From: Syntrophomonas sp964422685
GTDB taxonomy: Bacteria > Bacillota > Syntrophomonadia > Syntrophomonadales > Syntrophomonadaceae
Assembly: GCA_964422685.1 (NCBI GenBank)
Contig: CAYRCG010000001.1
Span: 1-46,051, forward strand
DNA: 46,051 bases
Reading direction: 5' to 3'
Shown: piece by piece, positions 18,501 through 26,724 of the stretch
Layout: every line of letters begins with the position of its first letter
Position numbering within the stretch: position 1 is the first letter of the stretch
Notes under the pieces: model-generated
The model's input: only the letters and a program-made list of their open reading frames with translations
Database searches by the model: none
What the model was told of the DNA's origin: nothing
Translations under genes and position numbers: made by a program

Positions 18501-19266
18501 GGAAGCAAGAAATGAATGGGCGAAGCTTTTAGAAGAAGGCGGTTGCCCTTCAACCTCCGTAGATAAAAATGAAATAATAAGTCGCCTGAATTGGAAATAC
18601 CCATATCGAGAAGCGGAAAGGATTCCGGCTAAACTATCTGTAAGCCAGATAAGCAAAATAAAACGCGGAGGTTTGGGGGTCGGTGGATCCGATACCTTTC
18701 TAATCAGAATCCCCGCTTTTTCGGAAGGGGAGGTCATTGACCAGGGGCAGCAATATAGCCCGATTGAAAAAGGCAGTGCTGTCCATCTGCTGATGCAGAA
18801 TATAGACTACAGGCAGGTTTCTCATAAAGATAATATAAAAAAACAGTTAGCTCAGATGGTAGATAGGGAAATATTTACCCCGGAGCAAAGCGCAGCAATC
18901 GATTTAAATGACATTTGGCAGTTTTTCCAAACGCAGTTAGGCCAAAGGGTAATAAAGGCCAAACGCTTATTTCGCGAGGCTCCTTTCATCCTGCTTATAC
19001 CCGCTGGCGAAATTTTCCCCGGTACGAATAGCCCGGAGAAACTATTAGTTCAGGGGATTATAGACCTATACTTTTATGAAGGTGAAGATATCGTCCTTCT
19101 CGATTATAAAAGCGATAGAGTCTTACATAAAAATGAGGAGGAGGCCATAGCTCCTTATAAAACACAAGCCAATCTTTATCGCAGAGCCCTGGAAGAAATC
19201 ACCGGCAAAAGGGTGAAGGAAACTTATTTATATTTTTTCGATTTGAATCGCGCGATTATGGTCTAA
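15559..19266 (+). CDS. addA: AddA, helicase/nuclease subunit of AddAB
   Basis: 1235 residues, normal AddA length. UvrD-type superfamily 1 helicase plus RecB-type nuclease. Seen: Q-like motif WTSEQHEAI (4-12), Walker A AAAGSGKT (23-30), Walker B DEYQDSN (387-393), GDVKQSIYRFR after it, helicase motif around MSIHKSKGLEFP, motif VI region MRILYVACTRPQEKL, and the nuclease LLDYKSD with D1182 and K1184. The start ATG has a weak upstream AGGATG. The reading frame runs through to a bidirectional terminator at 19320-19341 shared with the convergent CoA-transferase. Confidence 0.97.
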   Translation: MAYWTSEQHEAINARDCNLLVAAAAGSGKTSVLVARIIRLVLQDRIDIDRMLIVTFTQAAAGEMREKINNAIFRELGKGKENIHLRRQLYLLNRSSISTIHAFCSSVVRQHFHLLNVDPHFKIADSTESELIKMEALEELLDGEYEKGEDYFLNLLDYFSGNTDDKMLESLILRLYSFIQSHPQPLEWLKEKTDSLLQCENDWKDNPWACELCRQISIELHAAKDILNYALGLSNKIGGPRGYIEAIENDLKWASLMLKATEQGLPALYSCLQQFSFARLGRVARDTDETLKIQVKNLRDESKKIINTIRNLLARNPLEYLNDLKEIYPVMKSLGKLIGDFTKLYQEKKREKGLADFNDLEHLALQALSNETVAQEYRDYYDYIFVDEYQDSNLVQETILNYIKKEDNLFMVGDVKQSIYRFRLADPTLFLEKQNSFPRDEGSVNRKIDLNKNFRSHPEILNAVNYVFRHLMTEELGEIDYDEESFLYPGLITEQEMACVEINAPPQAKRDINESSRVELYLLENNPDLLLPMGEVNTEGQNEMNEAESNLLERIIEMDNTEMEALLIAQKIHRLVGEDIYDAKKQCKRKIEYRDIVILLRATRNSAGIFTERLNAEGIPVYADASSGYFDTLELNLFLNLLRLIDNKRQDIALLSVMRSPIGGFDIDDFIKIRTYLPLCREGGVLSFYEATEMYIEENDDDLRDRLVLFIKRLREWDFESRIMDLEEFIGKLMMDTGFYHYIGALPGGEQRQANLRILLHRAKEFKKSSFKGLFNFINYIEKVKSSGSDMGNACVIGENDNVVRLMSIHKSKGLEFPVVIVGGLGKNFNIRDSSESVLLHRQLGIGPRYVNTRLRTYYDTIARLAIRNKIKMENMAEEMRILYVACTRPQEKLVLVGTTRRLESAWPKWRKPINPYNQSKAKNYLDWLIPIILRHKEEGRYLREIAGGDWENAMLCEDTSKWGISLVNPQHLTAEETKKEEARNEWAKLLEEGGCPSTSVDKNEIISRLNWKYPYREAERIPAKLSVSQISKIKRGGLGVGGSDTFLIRIPAFSEGEVIDQGQQYSPIEKGSAVHLLMQNIDYRQVSHKDNIKKQLAQMVDREIFTPEQSAAIDLNDIWQFFQTQLGQRVIKAKRLFREAPFILLIPAGEIFPGTNSPEKLLVQGIIDLYFYEGEDIVLLDYKSDRVLHKNEEEAIAPYKTQANLYRRALEEITGKRVKETYLYFFDLNRAIMV

Positions 19267-19319
19267 GAAAAAATAGAATCCAAGGGAAACGATTATTATT
19301 CCACTTAATCAAGAATAAA

Positions 19320-19341
19320 AAAGCGGGCTTCTGCCCGCTTT
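19320..19341. terminator. Bidirectional terminator between addA and the CoA-transferase
   Basis: Nine-base stem AAAGCGGGC/GCCCGCTTT with a four-base loop. On the reverse strand it is followed by six T, placed 25 bases after the CoA-transferase stop; on the forward strand the T tract is shorter. Confidence 0.85.
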
Positions 19342-19365
19342 CTGAATGTGGATTTACCGAGCCTG

Positions 19366-20715
19366 CTATAGTATTTTGCAGGTTTTGGTCCATATGCGCA
19401 TCTTTTGCGCCTCTTTTACCAGTTCATCCCTGAAGTCCGGATGGGCTATGTTAATTAGAGCTTCCGCCCTTTCCCATGTAGTTTTAGCTTTGAGGTTAAC
19501 CGTGCCATACTCGGTGGTAACCAGATATACGCAAGAACGGGGAACAGTCACAATGGTACCTGGGCTTAAGGTAGGCCTAATGCGGGAAACGCGACTGCCG
19601 TCTTTGAGGGTGGTAGTTGAACTTAAGCAAATAAAGCCCTTACCGCCCTTAGACCTATAGGAACCGAGTATAAAGTCAAACTGCCCGCCGGTTCCGGAAA
19701 TATGTCTCCAACCAGCGGATTCAGAGGCTACCTGTCCAAAGAGGTCTACTTCTAGAGCGTTGTTAATTGCTGCCACCTTATCGTTTAACCCGACAACAGC
19801 GGGGTCATTAGTATATCCTACCGGATAACTGGCGATAGCCGAGTTACGATCCATAAAATCATAAAGCCTGTCGCTACCCATGGCAAAGGTATAAACCATT
19901 TTCCCTTTGTCAATATTTTTGCGTTTATTATTCAACCTGCCGGCTTCGTACATGTCCACATAAGCGTCGACTAACATCTCGGTGTGCGCCCCTAGATCTT
20001 TTAAGTCGGATTGCGCAATCATCGAGCCCACAGTATTGGGCATAGCTCCAATACCTAACTGAATGCATGCACCGTCCTCCAATTCTTCTAATACTAAAGA
20101 GGCGATTTTGCGATCAACGTCGGTAACCGGGAGTTCGGGCAGGCTTAATAGTTTGGGATTTGTCTGGCTTTCGACAACATAATCGATATCAGAGATATGA
20201 ACTGCTTCCTTAGAACCACCATAACATACGGGAGTGGAGGTATTTACTTCGACGATTTTTATTTTGGCTTTATTAATCACATAAGAGGAGATGGAATTGG
20301 AGGTGCCTAAGTTAAAAAAGCCATGTTTGTCCATAGGTGCCACAGGGATAAAAGCTACATCTATATCAGTGAATTGTTCCACAAATTTTCCGGCTTCATG
20401 ATAAGTCAGGGGAATATAGTTGCAAAGATCCTTCATTGCCAATTGGCGGGAACCGCCGGAGAAGTGCCAATCATTGTAAATAAAATGTTCCCTTTCCGGG
20501 TCACATTTAATTATTTCCGGCATAAAAGTCGCTGTTACTACTCTGACCTTTACATCCTTGAGTTCGTCCTTGCGCCGGGCCAGGGCTGCATCAAGATCCT
20601 TGGCCTGCATCATAAACTCGCCATATTCTACCCAATCACCTGATTTTACCACCTTAACTGCCTCATCGGCAGTGCGTAGTTTCTCTTTATATTCGTCCGA
20701 ATATGTTTTTCCCAA
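19366..20715 (-). CDS. Acetyl-CoA hydrolase/transferase family CoA-transferase (butyryl-CoA:acetate or 4-hydroxybutyrate type)
   Basis: 449 residues, family I CoA-transferase of the 4-hydroxybutyrate/butyryl-CoA:acetate group. It would move CoA between acetyl-CoA and an acyl acid through a glutamyl-CoA intermediate. Seen: DGACIQLGIGAMPNTVG (214-230, CoA-binding glycine loop), the catalytic glutamate E246 in AHTEMLVDAY, and GTGGQFDF in the C-terminal half. In a butyrate-degrading syntroph it would activate butyrate with acetyl-CoA; in a fermenter it would make butyrate. The sequence does not fix the acyl substrate. The start is TTG with AAGGGGGT about nine bases upstream. It is monocistronic, with its own terminator. 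Confidence 0.9.
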   Translation of the reverse strand: MGKTYSDEYKEKLRTADEAVKVVKSGDWVEYGEFMMQAKDLDAALARRKDELKDVKVRVVTATFMPEIIKCDPEREHFIYNDWHFSGGSRQLAMKDLCNYIPLTYHEAGKFVEQFTDIDVAFIPVAPMDKHGFFNLGTSNSISSYVINKAKIKIVEVNTSTPVCYGGSKEAVHISDIDYVVESQTNPKLLSLPELPVTDVDRKIASLVLEELEDGACIQLGIGAMPNTVGSMIAQSDLKDLGAHTEMLVDAYVDMYEAGRLNNKRKNIDKGKMVYTFAMGSDRLYDFMDRNSAIASYPVGYTNDPAVVGLNDKVAAINNALEVDLFGQVASESAGWRHISGTGGQFDFILGSYRSKGGKGFICLSSTTTLKDGSRVSRIRPTLSPGTIVTVPRSCVYLVTTEYGTVNLKAKTTWERAEALINIAHPDFRDELVKEAQKMRIWTKTCKIL

Positions 20716-21170
20716 TGAAATTTACCCCCTTATATTTTTCTCTTCTTTTAGTAGTGATTCATTTCCACATAATTGATATACGCAAATAAGCAGGTACCAC
20801 CCCCCTAAAGTATTATTTTAGCCAAGATGTTGATAAAGCACCTAGAAGGTTTTTTGTTGCAGGTGGTTTTTCGAATGCTACTGTTTATGCTAGGTGCTAT
20901 TAATTATGCCATTGATTCTATCATTTGAAAAGTCGATAAATTCAGTTAAATTAGAAAAACACTATAGTTCGGAACGCCGAATAGAAATGCGGTTTGAAAG
21001 TATATTTCGCTATAATATCCAAAAGTCCTTTAGAAAATTATGTTAAATACATGGCTGATAAAAGCGTCTGCCTTATCATGTTCAATGGACCATATTGTTA
21101 CTAAAGATGATGGATAAGCTTGCATATATAAATAGACTAAAATACAATATACAGGGAAGGAGATGGGTTA
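20716..21170. other. 455-base intergenic region between the CoA-transferase and ypmA-like genes
   Basis: Divergent control region. It contains a 9-base perfect inverted repeat, AGCACCTAG (20837-20845) and CTAGGTGCT (20890-20898), enclosing 44 bases, and a weak sigma-A-like promoter for the rightward gene at 21120-21148. I see no ORF with a ribosome site and no riboswitch I recognise. Confidence 0.5.
21120..21148 (+). promoter_or_regulatory. Possible sigma-A promoter of the ypmA-lepB-surE run
   Basis: TTGCAT (21120-21125), 17 bases, TACAAT (21143-21148). The -10 is five of six; the -35 is weak. The ribosome site follows at 21157, giving a very short leader. AATACAAT also resembles a sigma-E -10, but the -35 spacing is wrong. 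Confidence 0.35.
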
Positions 21171-21350
21171 TTGCAGCAGGATAAAGATAAACTAGACATT
21201 ATCGCTTGCAAGGCTTTTTCCGCTAACCCGGAATTAATTCAGTTAGTGGATTTTTTGAACAAAAGCCTGAAAGGAAAAAAGATAATGTTCGGCTTAAGTA
21301 AGAACAAAGAAAAAGGGCAGATGCTTATAAGTGTTTATGAATATGAATAG
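21171..21350 (+). CDS. YpmA/DUF4264-like small protein (59 aa)
   Basis: 59 codons from a TTG with AAGGAG eight bases upstream. The C-terminal two thirds, LIQLVDFLNKSLKGKKIMFGL followed by a short beta strand (MLISVYEY), matches my recollection of Bacillus YpmA (DUF4264), a conserved small cytosolic protein of unknown function. A possible upstream ATG at 21163 is out of frame. It lies 18 bases before the signal peptidase gene and is probably the first gene of that operon. Confidence 0.75.
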   Translation: MQQDKDKLDIIACKAFSANPELIQLVDFLNKSLKGKKIMFGLSKNKEKGQMLISVYEYE

Positions 21351-21368
21351 CTTTGGGGTGGGTGAAAA

Positions 21369-21914
21369 TTGAGTAAAGAATTTCGCGACCTTATTAAAGA
21401 AACCATCAGCATAATTGTTATCGCTTTTATTTTATCGTTGATCCTTAGAGCCTTAGTAATAGAGGGAAGAGAAATACCTTCGGGTTCCATGTTAGAAACC
21501 TTGCAGATCGGCGATCGGGTTATGGTAAACAAATTTATCTATCGTTTTAAGGAGCCGGTTAGGGGTGATGTCGTGATTTTCGATCCTCCGGAGGAACTGA
21601 ATTCCAGCAAGTATTTTATTAAAAGAGTTATAGGGTTACCCGGGGAAAGGGTGGAGGTAAAAGAAGGTCGAGTATTTATTAATGAAAAACCGTTACATGA
21701 ACCTTACTTGCCGGAAGAAATTAGCTATCAATTTGGACCGGTGGAGGTCCCTGCTGACGCTCTGCTGGTTCTAGGAGATAACCGCAACGCCAGCTTCGAC
21801 AGTCATATGTGGAATACCTGGCTAACCCGCGACCGTATCAAAGGCAAGGCTTTTATGATATATTGGCCTATCGCTAACTATAGCCTATTAGAGCGGGGGG
21901 TTTCTTTTGAATGA
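21369..21914 (+). CDS. lepB: Signal peptidase I
   Basis: 181 residues. Membrane-bound serine protease that cleaves signal peptides of exported proteins outside the membrane. Seen: one N-terminal anchor helix (about 12-30), catalytic Ser40 in REIPSGSM, catalytic Lys85 in KYFIKRVIGLPGE, and box E GDNRNASFDSH. Bacillus-type size with a single anchor. The start is TTG with GGGGTGGGTGA upstream. The stop overlaps the surE start by four bases (ATGA), so translation is coupled. Confidence 0.95.
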   Translation: MSKEFRDLIKETISIIVIAFILSLILRALVIEGREIPSGSMLETLQIGDRVMVNKFIYRFKEPVRGDVVIFDPPEELNSSKYFIKRVIGLPGERVEVKEGRVFINEKPLHEPYLPEEISYQFGPVEVPADALLVLGDNRNASFDSHMWNTWLTRDRIKGKAFMIYWPIANYSLLERGVSFE

Positions 21915-22705
21915 GGATTCTTCTTACCAATGATGATGGAATACAAGCACGGGGGATTCAGGTTCTAGTAAATGAACTAGGTTCAATTGCAGAACTATAT
22001 GTAGCTGCCCCGGACCGGGAAAGAAGTGGAACCGGACATTCTATAACCGTTTTTGACCCTATCAAGGTAGTAAAGGCTAAATTGGCGGGGATAAAAACCG
22101 GTTGGGTAATTGGCGGTACTCCGGTGGATTGCATAAAATTAGCCAGCAGTAGGTTGGTAAAGGATAGTATTGATTTGATAATATCCGGGATTAACCACGG
22201 ACCAAATCTAGGTACAGATGTTCTATATTCGGGAACAGTATCGGCAGCGGTCGAAGGTGTAATTATGGGCTCTCCATCTATTGCTGTATCATTGGATTCC
22301 TTTGCACCGGACGCAGATTTCACTTTTGCAGCTAAGTTCACTCGTCGGGTTATCCAGGGGTTATTTAAGAATGGTATGGATAAGAAAACCTTGCTGAACA
22401 TAAATATCCCCCACCATTGTCCGCAGGATATAAAAGGCATTAGGATTACCCGCTTGGGGATTAGAAATTACGAAAACCTTTTTGAGGAAAGACGGGATCC
22501 ACGCGGCAACACTTACTTTTGGATGGGTGGTGGGGTCTTAGAGGAACCCCAGGAGGATGATAGTGATGTAAATGCCATCAAGCATTCATACATAAGCATT
22601 ACCCCGATACACTTTGATTTGACTGATTATCAATTGATAGAGCAATATCGGAAATCATTCGCAGGATTTTCGGACCTATTGGGAGAGACGGATGACCTTT
22701 TTTAG
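21911..22705 (+). CDS. surE: 5'/3'-nucleotidase SurE
   Basis: 264 residues. Metal-dependent phosphatase of nucleoside monophosphates, usually linked to stationary-phase survival. Seen: N-terminal NDDGIQARGI (7-16; metal ligands D8 and D9), the GTPVDCIKLA region, and SGINHGPNLGTDVLYSGTV with the metal-binding asparagine. Length is normal. It overlaps lepB by four bases and the next small membrane gene by 14 bases, so it sits inside a tight operon. Confidence 0.95.
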   Translation: MRILLTNDDGIQARGIQVLVNELGSIAELYVAAPDRERSGTGHSITVFDPIKVVKAKLAGIKTGWVIGGTPVDCIKLASSRLVKDSIDLIISGINHGPNLGTDVLYSGTVSAAVEGVIMGSPSIAVSLDSFAPDADFTFAAKFTRRVIQGLFKNGMDKKTLLNINIPHHCPQDIKGIRITRLGIRNYENLFEERRDPRGNTYFWMGGGVLEEPQEDDSDVNAIKHSYISITPIHFDLTDYQLIEQYRKSFAGFSDLLGETDDLF

Positions 22706-22949
22706 CCTGATTATCAATACTGCTATTTTCTTTGTGGTACTTAATTTCTCCTATATTAAAAATAAAAGGGAAAACCCGGCATATCCGGATAAACCCGTAA
22801 GCCAATTAATCCTTTTTCCCCTGGCCTTAGGGGTGACATTTACCCTTATAGTGGATGTTTTTCGAGGATTCATGCTTTATCAATTATTCATATTTTTGCT
22901 TGCCGCCCTATTGCTCTATTGGATTTTCTATGTACTTAAGAAAAGCTAG
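22692..22949 (+). CDS. Small three-helix membrane protein
   Basis: 85 residues: an N-terminal helix (2-19), a short basic loop (NKRENPAYPDK), then two helices (about 37-57 and 62-80). Overlaps the end of surE by 14 bases, with GGGAGAGACG as ribosome site inside surE. I know no family. The overlap argues for a real, translationally coupled gene. Confidence 0.65.
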   Translation: MTFFSLIINTAIFFVVLNFSYIKNKRENPAYPDKPVSQLILFPLALGVTFTLIVDVFRGFMLYQLFIFLLAALLLYWIFYVLKKS

Positions 22950-23032
22950 GTTTTCGGCAAAAAGCTTTGATAGTTTTATTAAAGTATAGTACCATTTTTA
23001 CAGTTGACTTTAATTTATGAGGAGGTTGTTTA

Positions 23033-25075
23033 ATGAAGGTTTACCCCAGTAGCAAAATTCGCAATATTGCTTTGGTAGGTCACGGAGGAACAGGAAAAAC
23101 CTCATTGGCGGAAGCAATGATTTATAATACAGGGGCTACCAAAAGGCTAGGCAAGGTTGATGATGGCAATACTGTAGCGGATTTTTACCCGGAGGAAATT
23201 AAAAAGAAAATAACCATTAGCACAGCCTTAGTTCCCTGTGAATACAAAGAGCATAAATTAAACATTCTAGATACACCGGGATATAGCGACTTCTATTTTG
23301 AGGTAGCTGGTACAATGCGGGTAGCAGATTCCATGCTGATGGTTCTATCCGCTACCGCGGGCGTAGAAGTACAAACTGAAGTATTATGGGAAGATTATCC
23401 CGCGGTTCCCAAGGTAGTCTTTATAAATAAAATGGATAGAGAGAATGCGGATTTTTACAAAGTACTAGATGATATGAAAAAAAGCTTTCCCGACCACATT
23501 GTCCCGGTGCAGATACCCATAGGGGCAGCCGAGAGTTTTAAAGGGGTAATAGATCTACTGCAAATGAAAGCATTGGTTTTTGAGGACGGGAGCGGGGAGA
23601 TCAGCGAAGCGGAAATTCCTGCCGATATGCTAGAAGTAGTGGAAACTTACAAAGAAACATTAATAGAGGCGGCGGCAGAGGCTAATGATGATCTACTCGG
23701 AAAATATCTCGAGGGAGAGGAGCTCAGTGATACAGAAATCATAGAAGGAATTAAAGAAGCGGCGGAAAATGGTTCTGCAGTATTCGTCTTCTGCGGTTCG
23801 GCTTTAAATAATATAGGCATAACTCCATTGATGGATTTCTTAATAAACTGTGCGGCTACTCCGGATAAGAATCCCCTAGTGCAGGGTAAAGACACGGAAA
23901 ATGGGGCTATTCTGGCCCAAGTTTTTAAGACAATTGCAGACCCCTATATAGGTAGACTAACCATGTTTCGTTTGTTCACCGGAGAAATGAAGGGTGATTC
24001 AGTAATATACAATGCCAATAAAGAAAAAGAGGAAAAAATAGCCCAATTATTAATCATGAGCGGGAAAGAACAGGCTTCGGTTCCGGAAATTTATGCCGGT
24101 GATATCGCTGCCGTGGCTAAACTATCGGTTACTTCGACCGGGGATAGCCTTACTTCCAAAGCCCAAGCAGTTATTATGGACCCCATCGAGTTCCCCGAAC
24201 CTACTTTAGGGATAGCTATTGAACCCCGCAGTAAAGGGGATGAGGACAAGCTCAGCGGGGCGTTACAACGACTCCTAGAGGAGGACCCGACTATCGTGGT
24301 AGAAAAGAATGTTGAAACCCGACAAACCATCTTAAAAGCTATGGGTGACACGCATATAGATATAGTCATTGAGAAACTATCCCGTAAATTTGGAGTGGAT
24401 GTGATTAGCCGGGAAATGAAAATACCTTATCGGGAAACCATTAAGGCCTCAGTGGATGCCGAAGGTAAACATAAAAAGCAAAGCGGTGGTCATGGGCAGT
24501 ATGGTCATGTATTCGTAAAATTCGAACCTCATTACGAGGGGGAGTTCGAATTTGCCGAAAATGTCTTTGGGGGATCAGTTCCGCGCCAATATTTCCCCGC
24601 GGTGGAAAAGGGATTAATCGAGGCTATGGAGGAAGGTGTACTGGCAGGTTATCCGGTAACCAACATTAAAGCGACTTTGTTTGATGGTTCTTATCATTCG
24701 GTAGATTCATCGGAAATGGCTTTTAAAATGGCCGCCCGACTTGCTTTTAGAAAAGGTGTCGAATCAGCTAAACCGGTTTTGTTAGAACCCATTATGAATG
24801 TGCAAATAGAAGTTCCGGAGACATACATGGGTGATATAATAGGTGATTTAAATAGCCGCAGAGGTAGGGTACAGGGAATGGAACCGGCAGGAAAAAAACA
24901 GCTTATCAAGGCGCAGGTTCCCCTTGCAGAAATGGCACGCTATACCATTGATTTAAAATCAATGACCCAAGGGCGGGGGAAATTCAAAATGGAGTTTTCC
25001 AATTATGAAGAGGTTCCGGGACAAAATGCAGAAAAGATAATAGAAAAAGCCAGACAAGAAAGAGAAGAAAAGTAA
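23033..25075 (+). CDS. Elongation factor G-like GTPase (FusA2 type)
   Basis: 680 residues with EF-G architecture: GTPase domain with G1 GHGGTGKT (16-23), G3 DTPGYSDF, G4 NKMD, then domains II-V, including a domain IV with GGHGQYGHVFVKFEP and a C-terminal PETYMGDIIGDLNSRRGRVQGM. Divergence in the G1 loop (GGTGKT rather than DAGKT) and the absence of rps12, rps7 and tuf neighbours mark it as the EF-G-like paralogue group, not the housekeeping EF-G. Such proteins may be specialised for recycling, or their role is unknown. Perfect GAGGAGG ribosome site. Confidence 0.9.
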   Translation: MKVYPSSKIRNIALVGHGGTGKTSLAEAMIYNTGATKRLGKVDDGNTVADFYPEEIKKKITISTALVPCEYKEHKLNILDTPGYSDFYFEVAGTMRVADSMLMVLSATAGVEVQTEVLWEDYPAVPKVVFINKMDRENADFYKVLDDMKKSFPDHIVPVQIPIGAAESFKGVIDLLQMKALVFEDGSGEISEAEIPADMLEVVETYKETLIEAAAEANDDLLGKYLEGEELSDTEIIEGIKEAAENGSAVFVFCGSALNNIGITPLMDFLINCAATPDKNPLVQGKDTENGAILAQVFKTIADPYIGRLTMFRLFTGEMKGDSVIYNANKEKEEKIAQLLIMSGKEQASVPEIYAGDIAAVAKLSVTSTGDSLTSKAQAVIMDPIEFPEPTLGIAIEPRSKGDEDKLSGALQRLLEEDPTIVVEKNVETRQTILKAMGDTHIDIVIEKLSRKFGVDVISREMKIPYRETIKASVDAEGKHKKQSGGHGQYGHVFVKFEPHYEGEFEFAENVFGGSVPRQYFPAVEKGLIEAMEEGVLAGYPVTNIKATLFDGSYHSVDSSEMAFKMAARLAFRKGVESAKPVLLEPIMNVQIEVPETYMGDIIGDLNSRRGRVQGMEPAGKKQLIKAQVPLAEMARYTIDLKSMTQGRGKFKMEFSNYEEVPGQNAEKIIEKARQEREEK

Positions 25076-25098
25076 AAATAGTAGAATATCATTCAATG

Positions 25099-25124
25099 GG
25101 GGGCCTTTGCGGTCCCCTTGTCTT
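25099..25124 (+). terminator. Terminator after the EF-G-like gene
   Basis: GGGGGCC/GGTCCCC stem (one G-T pair) with a five-base loop, followed by TTGTCTTT; 24 bases after the stop codon. Confidence 0.65.
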
Positions 25125-25189
25125 TATTATACCGACTATGCAGCGGGAATAGTCCCCAGTGCACTGAAGGGTGGTTAATTTATAGTTCC

Positions 25190-26290
25190 ATGCATAATAC
25201 AATCTATAAGTTGACGGAACAATTACATGGCATTATATCGCAACCCTTGCTACAGAATATTATAATGGCTACTTTACTGTTTGCATTATTCTGGCTTTTG
25301 GCTAAATTATTCTACCGCAAGGTTCTGGTATGGTTGTTGCATATTAGTCGTAAAAGTGAGACCGAGTGGGATGATAGGATCATAATAGCATTAGGACTCC
25401 CTTTTTATGCCCTTATCATCTTAATCGGTCTATACTTTGCTTTAGGTACTATATTTAATAATACAACATATGAAATATCCCTGCTTAAATTCTTCCGTAC
25501 CGGGCTTATAACCATCTTTGGTTGGGCCCTATATCGGCTTTCCACTACCACTATGTCTATTCTATCCCAAGATGCCAAATCTAAAGACAGGCGGAAAGTT
25601 GATAGCGTTTTAGCAGCTTTATTATCCAAGGCTGCGCATTTTCTGATTATCGCTTTGGTTATTATAATAATTGCGGGTGAGTGGGGCTTTGATGTAAACG
25701 GATTTATAGCCGGTTTAGGTTTAGGTGGATTAGCCTTGGCCTTGGCGGCCAAGGATATGCTGGCAAACCTTTTTGGCGGGGTTGTAATCCTGCTGGAAAA
25801 ATCGTTCATTATAGGGGATTGGATATCAATTCCTGAGGTCGAAGGTACCGTTGAAAGTATCTCCTTTCGCAGCACAGGTATAAGAACTTTCGAGCAATCC
25901 CTAGTTACAGTCCCTAATTCTGTCTTGGCCACCCAAGCCGTCACGAACTACAGTCGCATGGGTAAAAGGAAAATAAGCTTTAGCTTAGGATTGCCTTATC
26001 AAACTAGTAAAAAGCAGATAGAAACAATAGTTCATAAAATTAGGCAAATGCTTAGGGGGCATCCAGCTATACATCCCGAAACAATTTTGGTCAATTTTGA
26101 TTCTTTTGGGGAAAGCGGTCTTAACATTTTCCTTTATTTTTTTACTAAAACGACTATATGGGCCGATTACCTTCTGGTCAAGGAAGAAATAAATCTGAAT
26201 ATCATAGAAATACTGGAAGAGGAAGGCGTGGAAGTTCATTTGCCTAGCCGGAAATTATACCTACAAAGTTGTGGAGATGTAAAGATTTAG
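25190..26290 (+). CDS. Small-conductance mechanosensitive channel, MscS family
   Basis: 366 residues from the ATG at 25190. The frame is open further upstream, to 25118, but that part lies in the preceding terminator's T tract. Several N-terminal helices precede the MscS core, where the pore helix region GLGLGGLALALAAKDMLANLFGG and the following LLEKSFIIGDWI are diagnostic. A C-terminal mixed domain follows, cytosolic. The channel opens on membrane tension to release solutes on hypo-osmotic shock. The ribosome site GAAGGG is far from the ATG (about 18 bases), so initiation may be weak or the start misjudged. Confidence 0.9.
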   Translation: MHNTIYKLTEQLHGIISQPLLQNIIMATLLFALFWLLAKLFYRKVLVWLLHISRKSETEWDDRIIIALGLPFYALIILIGLYFALGTIFNNTTYEISLLKFFRTGLITIFGWALYRLSTTTMSILSQDAKSKDRRKVDSVLAALLSKAAHFLIIALVIIIIAGEWGFDVNGFIAGLGLGGLALALAAKDMLANLFGGVVILLEKSFIIGDWISIPEVEGTVESISFRSTGIRTFEQSLVTVPNSVLATQAVTNYSRMGKRKISFSLGLPYQTSKKQIETIVHKIRQMLRGHPAIHPETILVNFDSFGESGLNIFLYFFTKTTIWADYLLVKEEINLNIIEILEEEGVEVHLPSRKLYLQSCGDVKI

Positions 26291-26324
26291 CTATATAAAC
26301 ATATGATTAGCGTAGCCGAACATA

Positions 26325-26349
26325 AACAAAAACCACGCTATAGCGTGGT
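26325..26349 (-). terminator. Terminator of tRNA-Trp
   Basis: Reverse-strand stem ACCACGC/GCGTGGT with a four-base loop, followed by five T. It lies 14 bases past the tRNA 3' end. The forward direction may also serve mscS. Confidence 0.8.
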
Positions 26350-26362
26350 AAAGTTATCTGTA

Positions 26363-26438
26363 TGGCAGGGGAGAGAGGAATCGAACCCCCAGCCCTCGGT
26401 TTTGGAGACCGATGCTCTGCCAATTGAGCTACTCCCCT
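26363..26438 (-). tRNA. tRNA-Trp (anticodon CCA)
   Basis: Complete 76-base cloverleaf on the reverse strand: acceptor AGGGGAG/CTCCCCT, D-stem GCTC/GAGC, anticodon stem TCGGT/ACCGA around CTCCAAA (anticodon CCA), T-arm GGGGGTTCGATTCCTCT, discriminator G and an encoded CCA. Confidence 0.97.
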
Positions 26439-26459
26439 GTATTTTATAATGCAAGACAG

Positions 26460-26488
26460 ATTTTATCACAAATCCGAAAAGGTTTCAA
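26460..26488 (-). promoter_or_regulatory. Sigma-A promoter of tRNA-Trp
   Basis: Reverse-strand TTGAAA (26483-26488), exactly 17 bases, TAAAAT (26460-26465). The start would be about 15 bases before the tRNA 5' end. Confidence 0.8.
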
Positions 26489-26724
26489 TACTAGCCTTCT
26501 AATTATAAGAAGCTCAATTTATAAAAGATGGTATGATTCCGTCTATGCATTATAGGCGGAGGCTGCGATGTAAAAACAGCAATAAGGGTTTTCGTAGTAT
26601 AGGCAAGATTATATTCTGAATTACGTAGGCTAAGCGTAAGCTAATAACATATAGGGGTTAGCCGTTCGACGCTTTCAACGTGTCCAACAAGCTTATATAA
26701 CTTATAACTAAGGGGTTGATAGTT

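Noticed and set aside
18330..18737. 135-residue reverse ORF inside addA
   Set aside because: Serine-rich antisense shadow of a conserved gene.
21958..22440. 160-residue reverse ORF inside surE
   Set aside because: Antisense shadow; surE motifs are on the forward strand and the frame lacks a ribosome site.
25405..25944. 179-residue reverse ORF inside the MscS gene
   Set aside because: Antisense shadow over the conserved MscS core.
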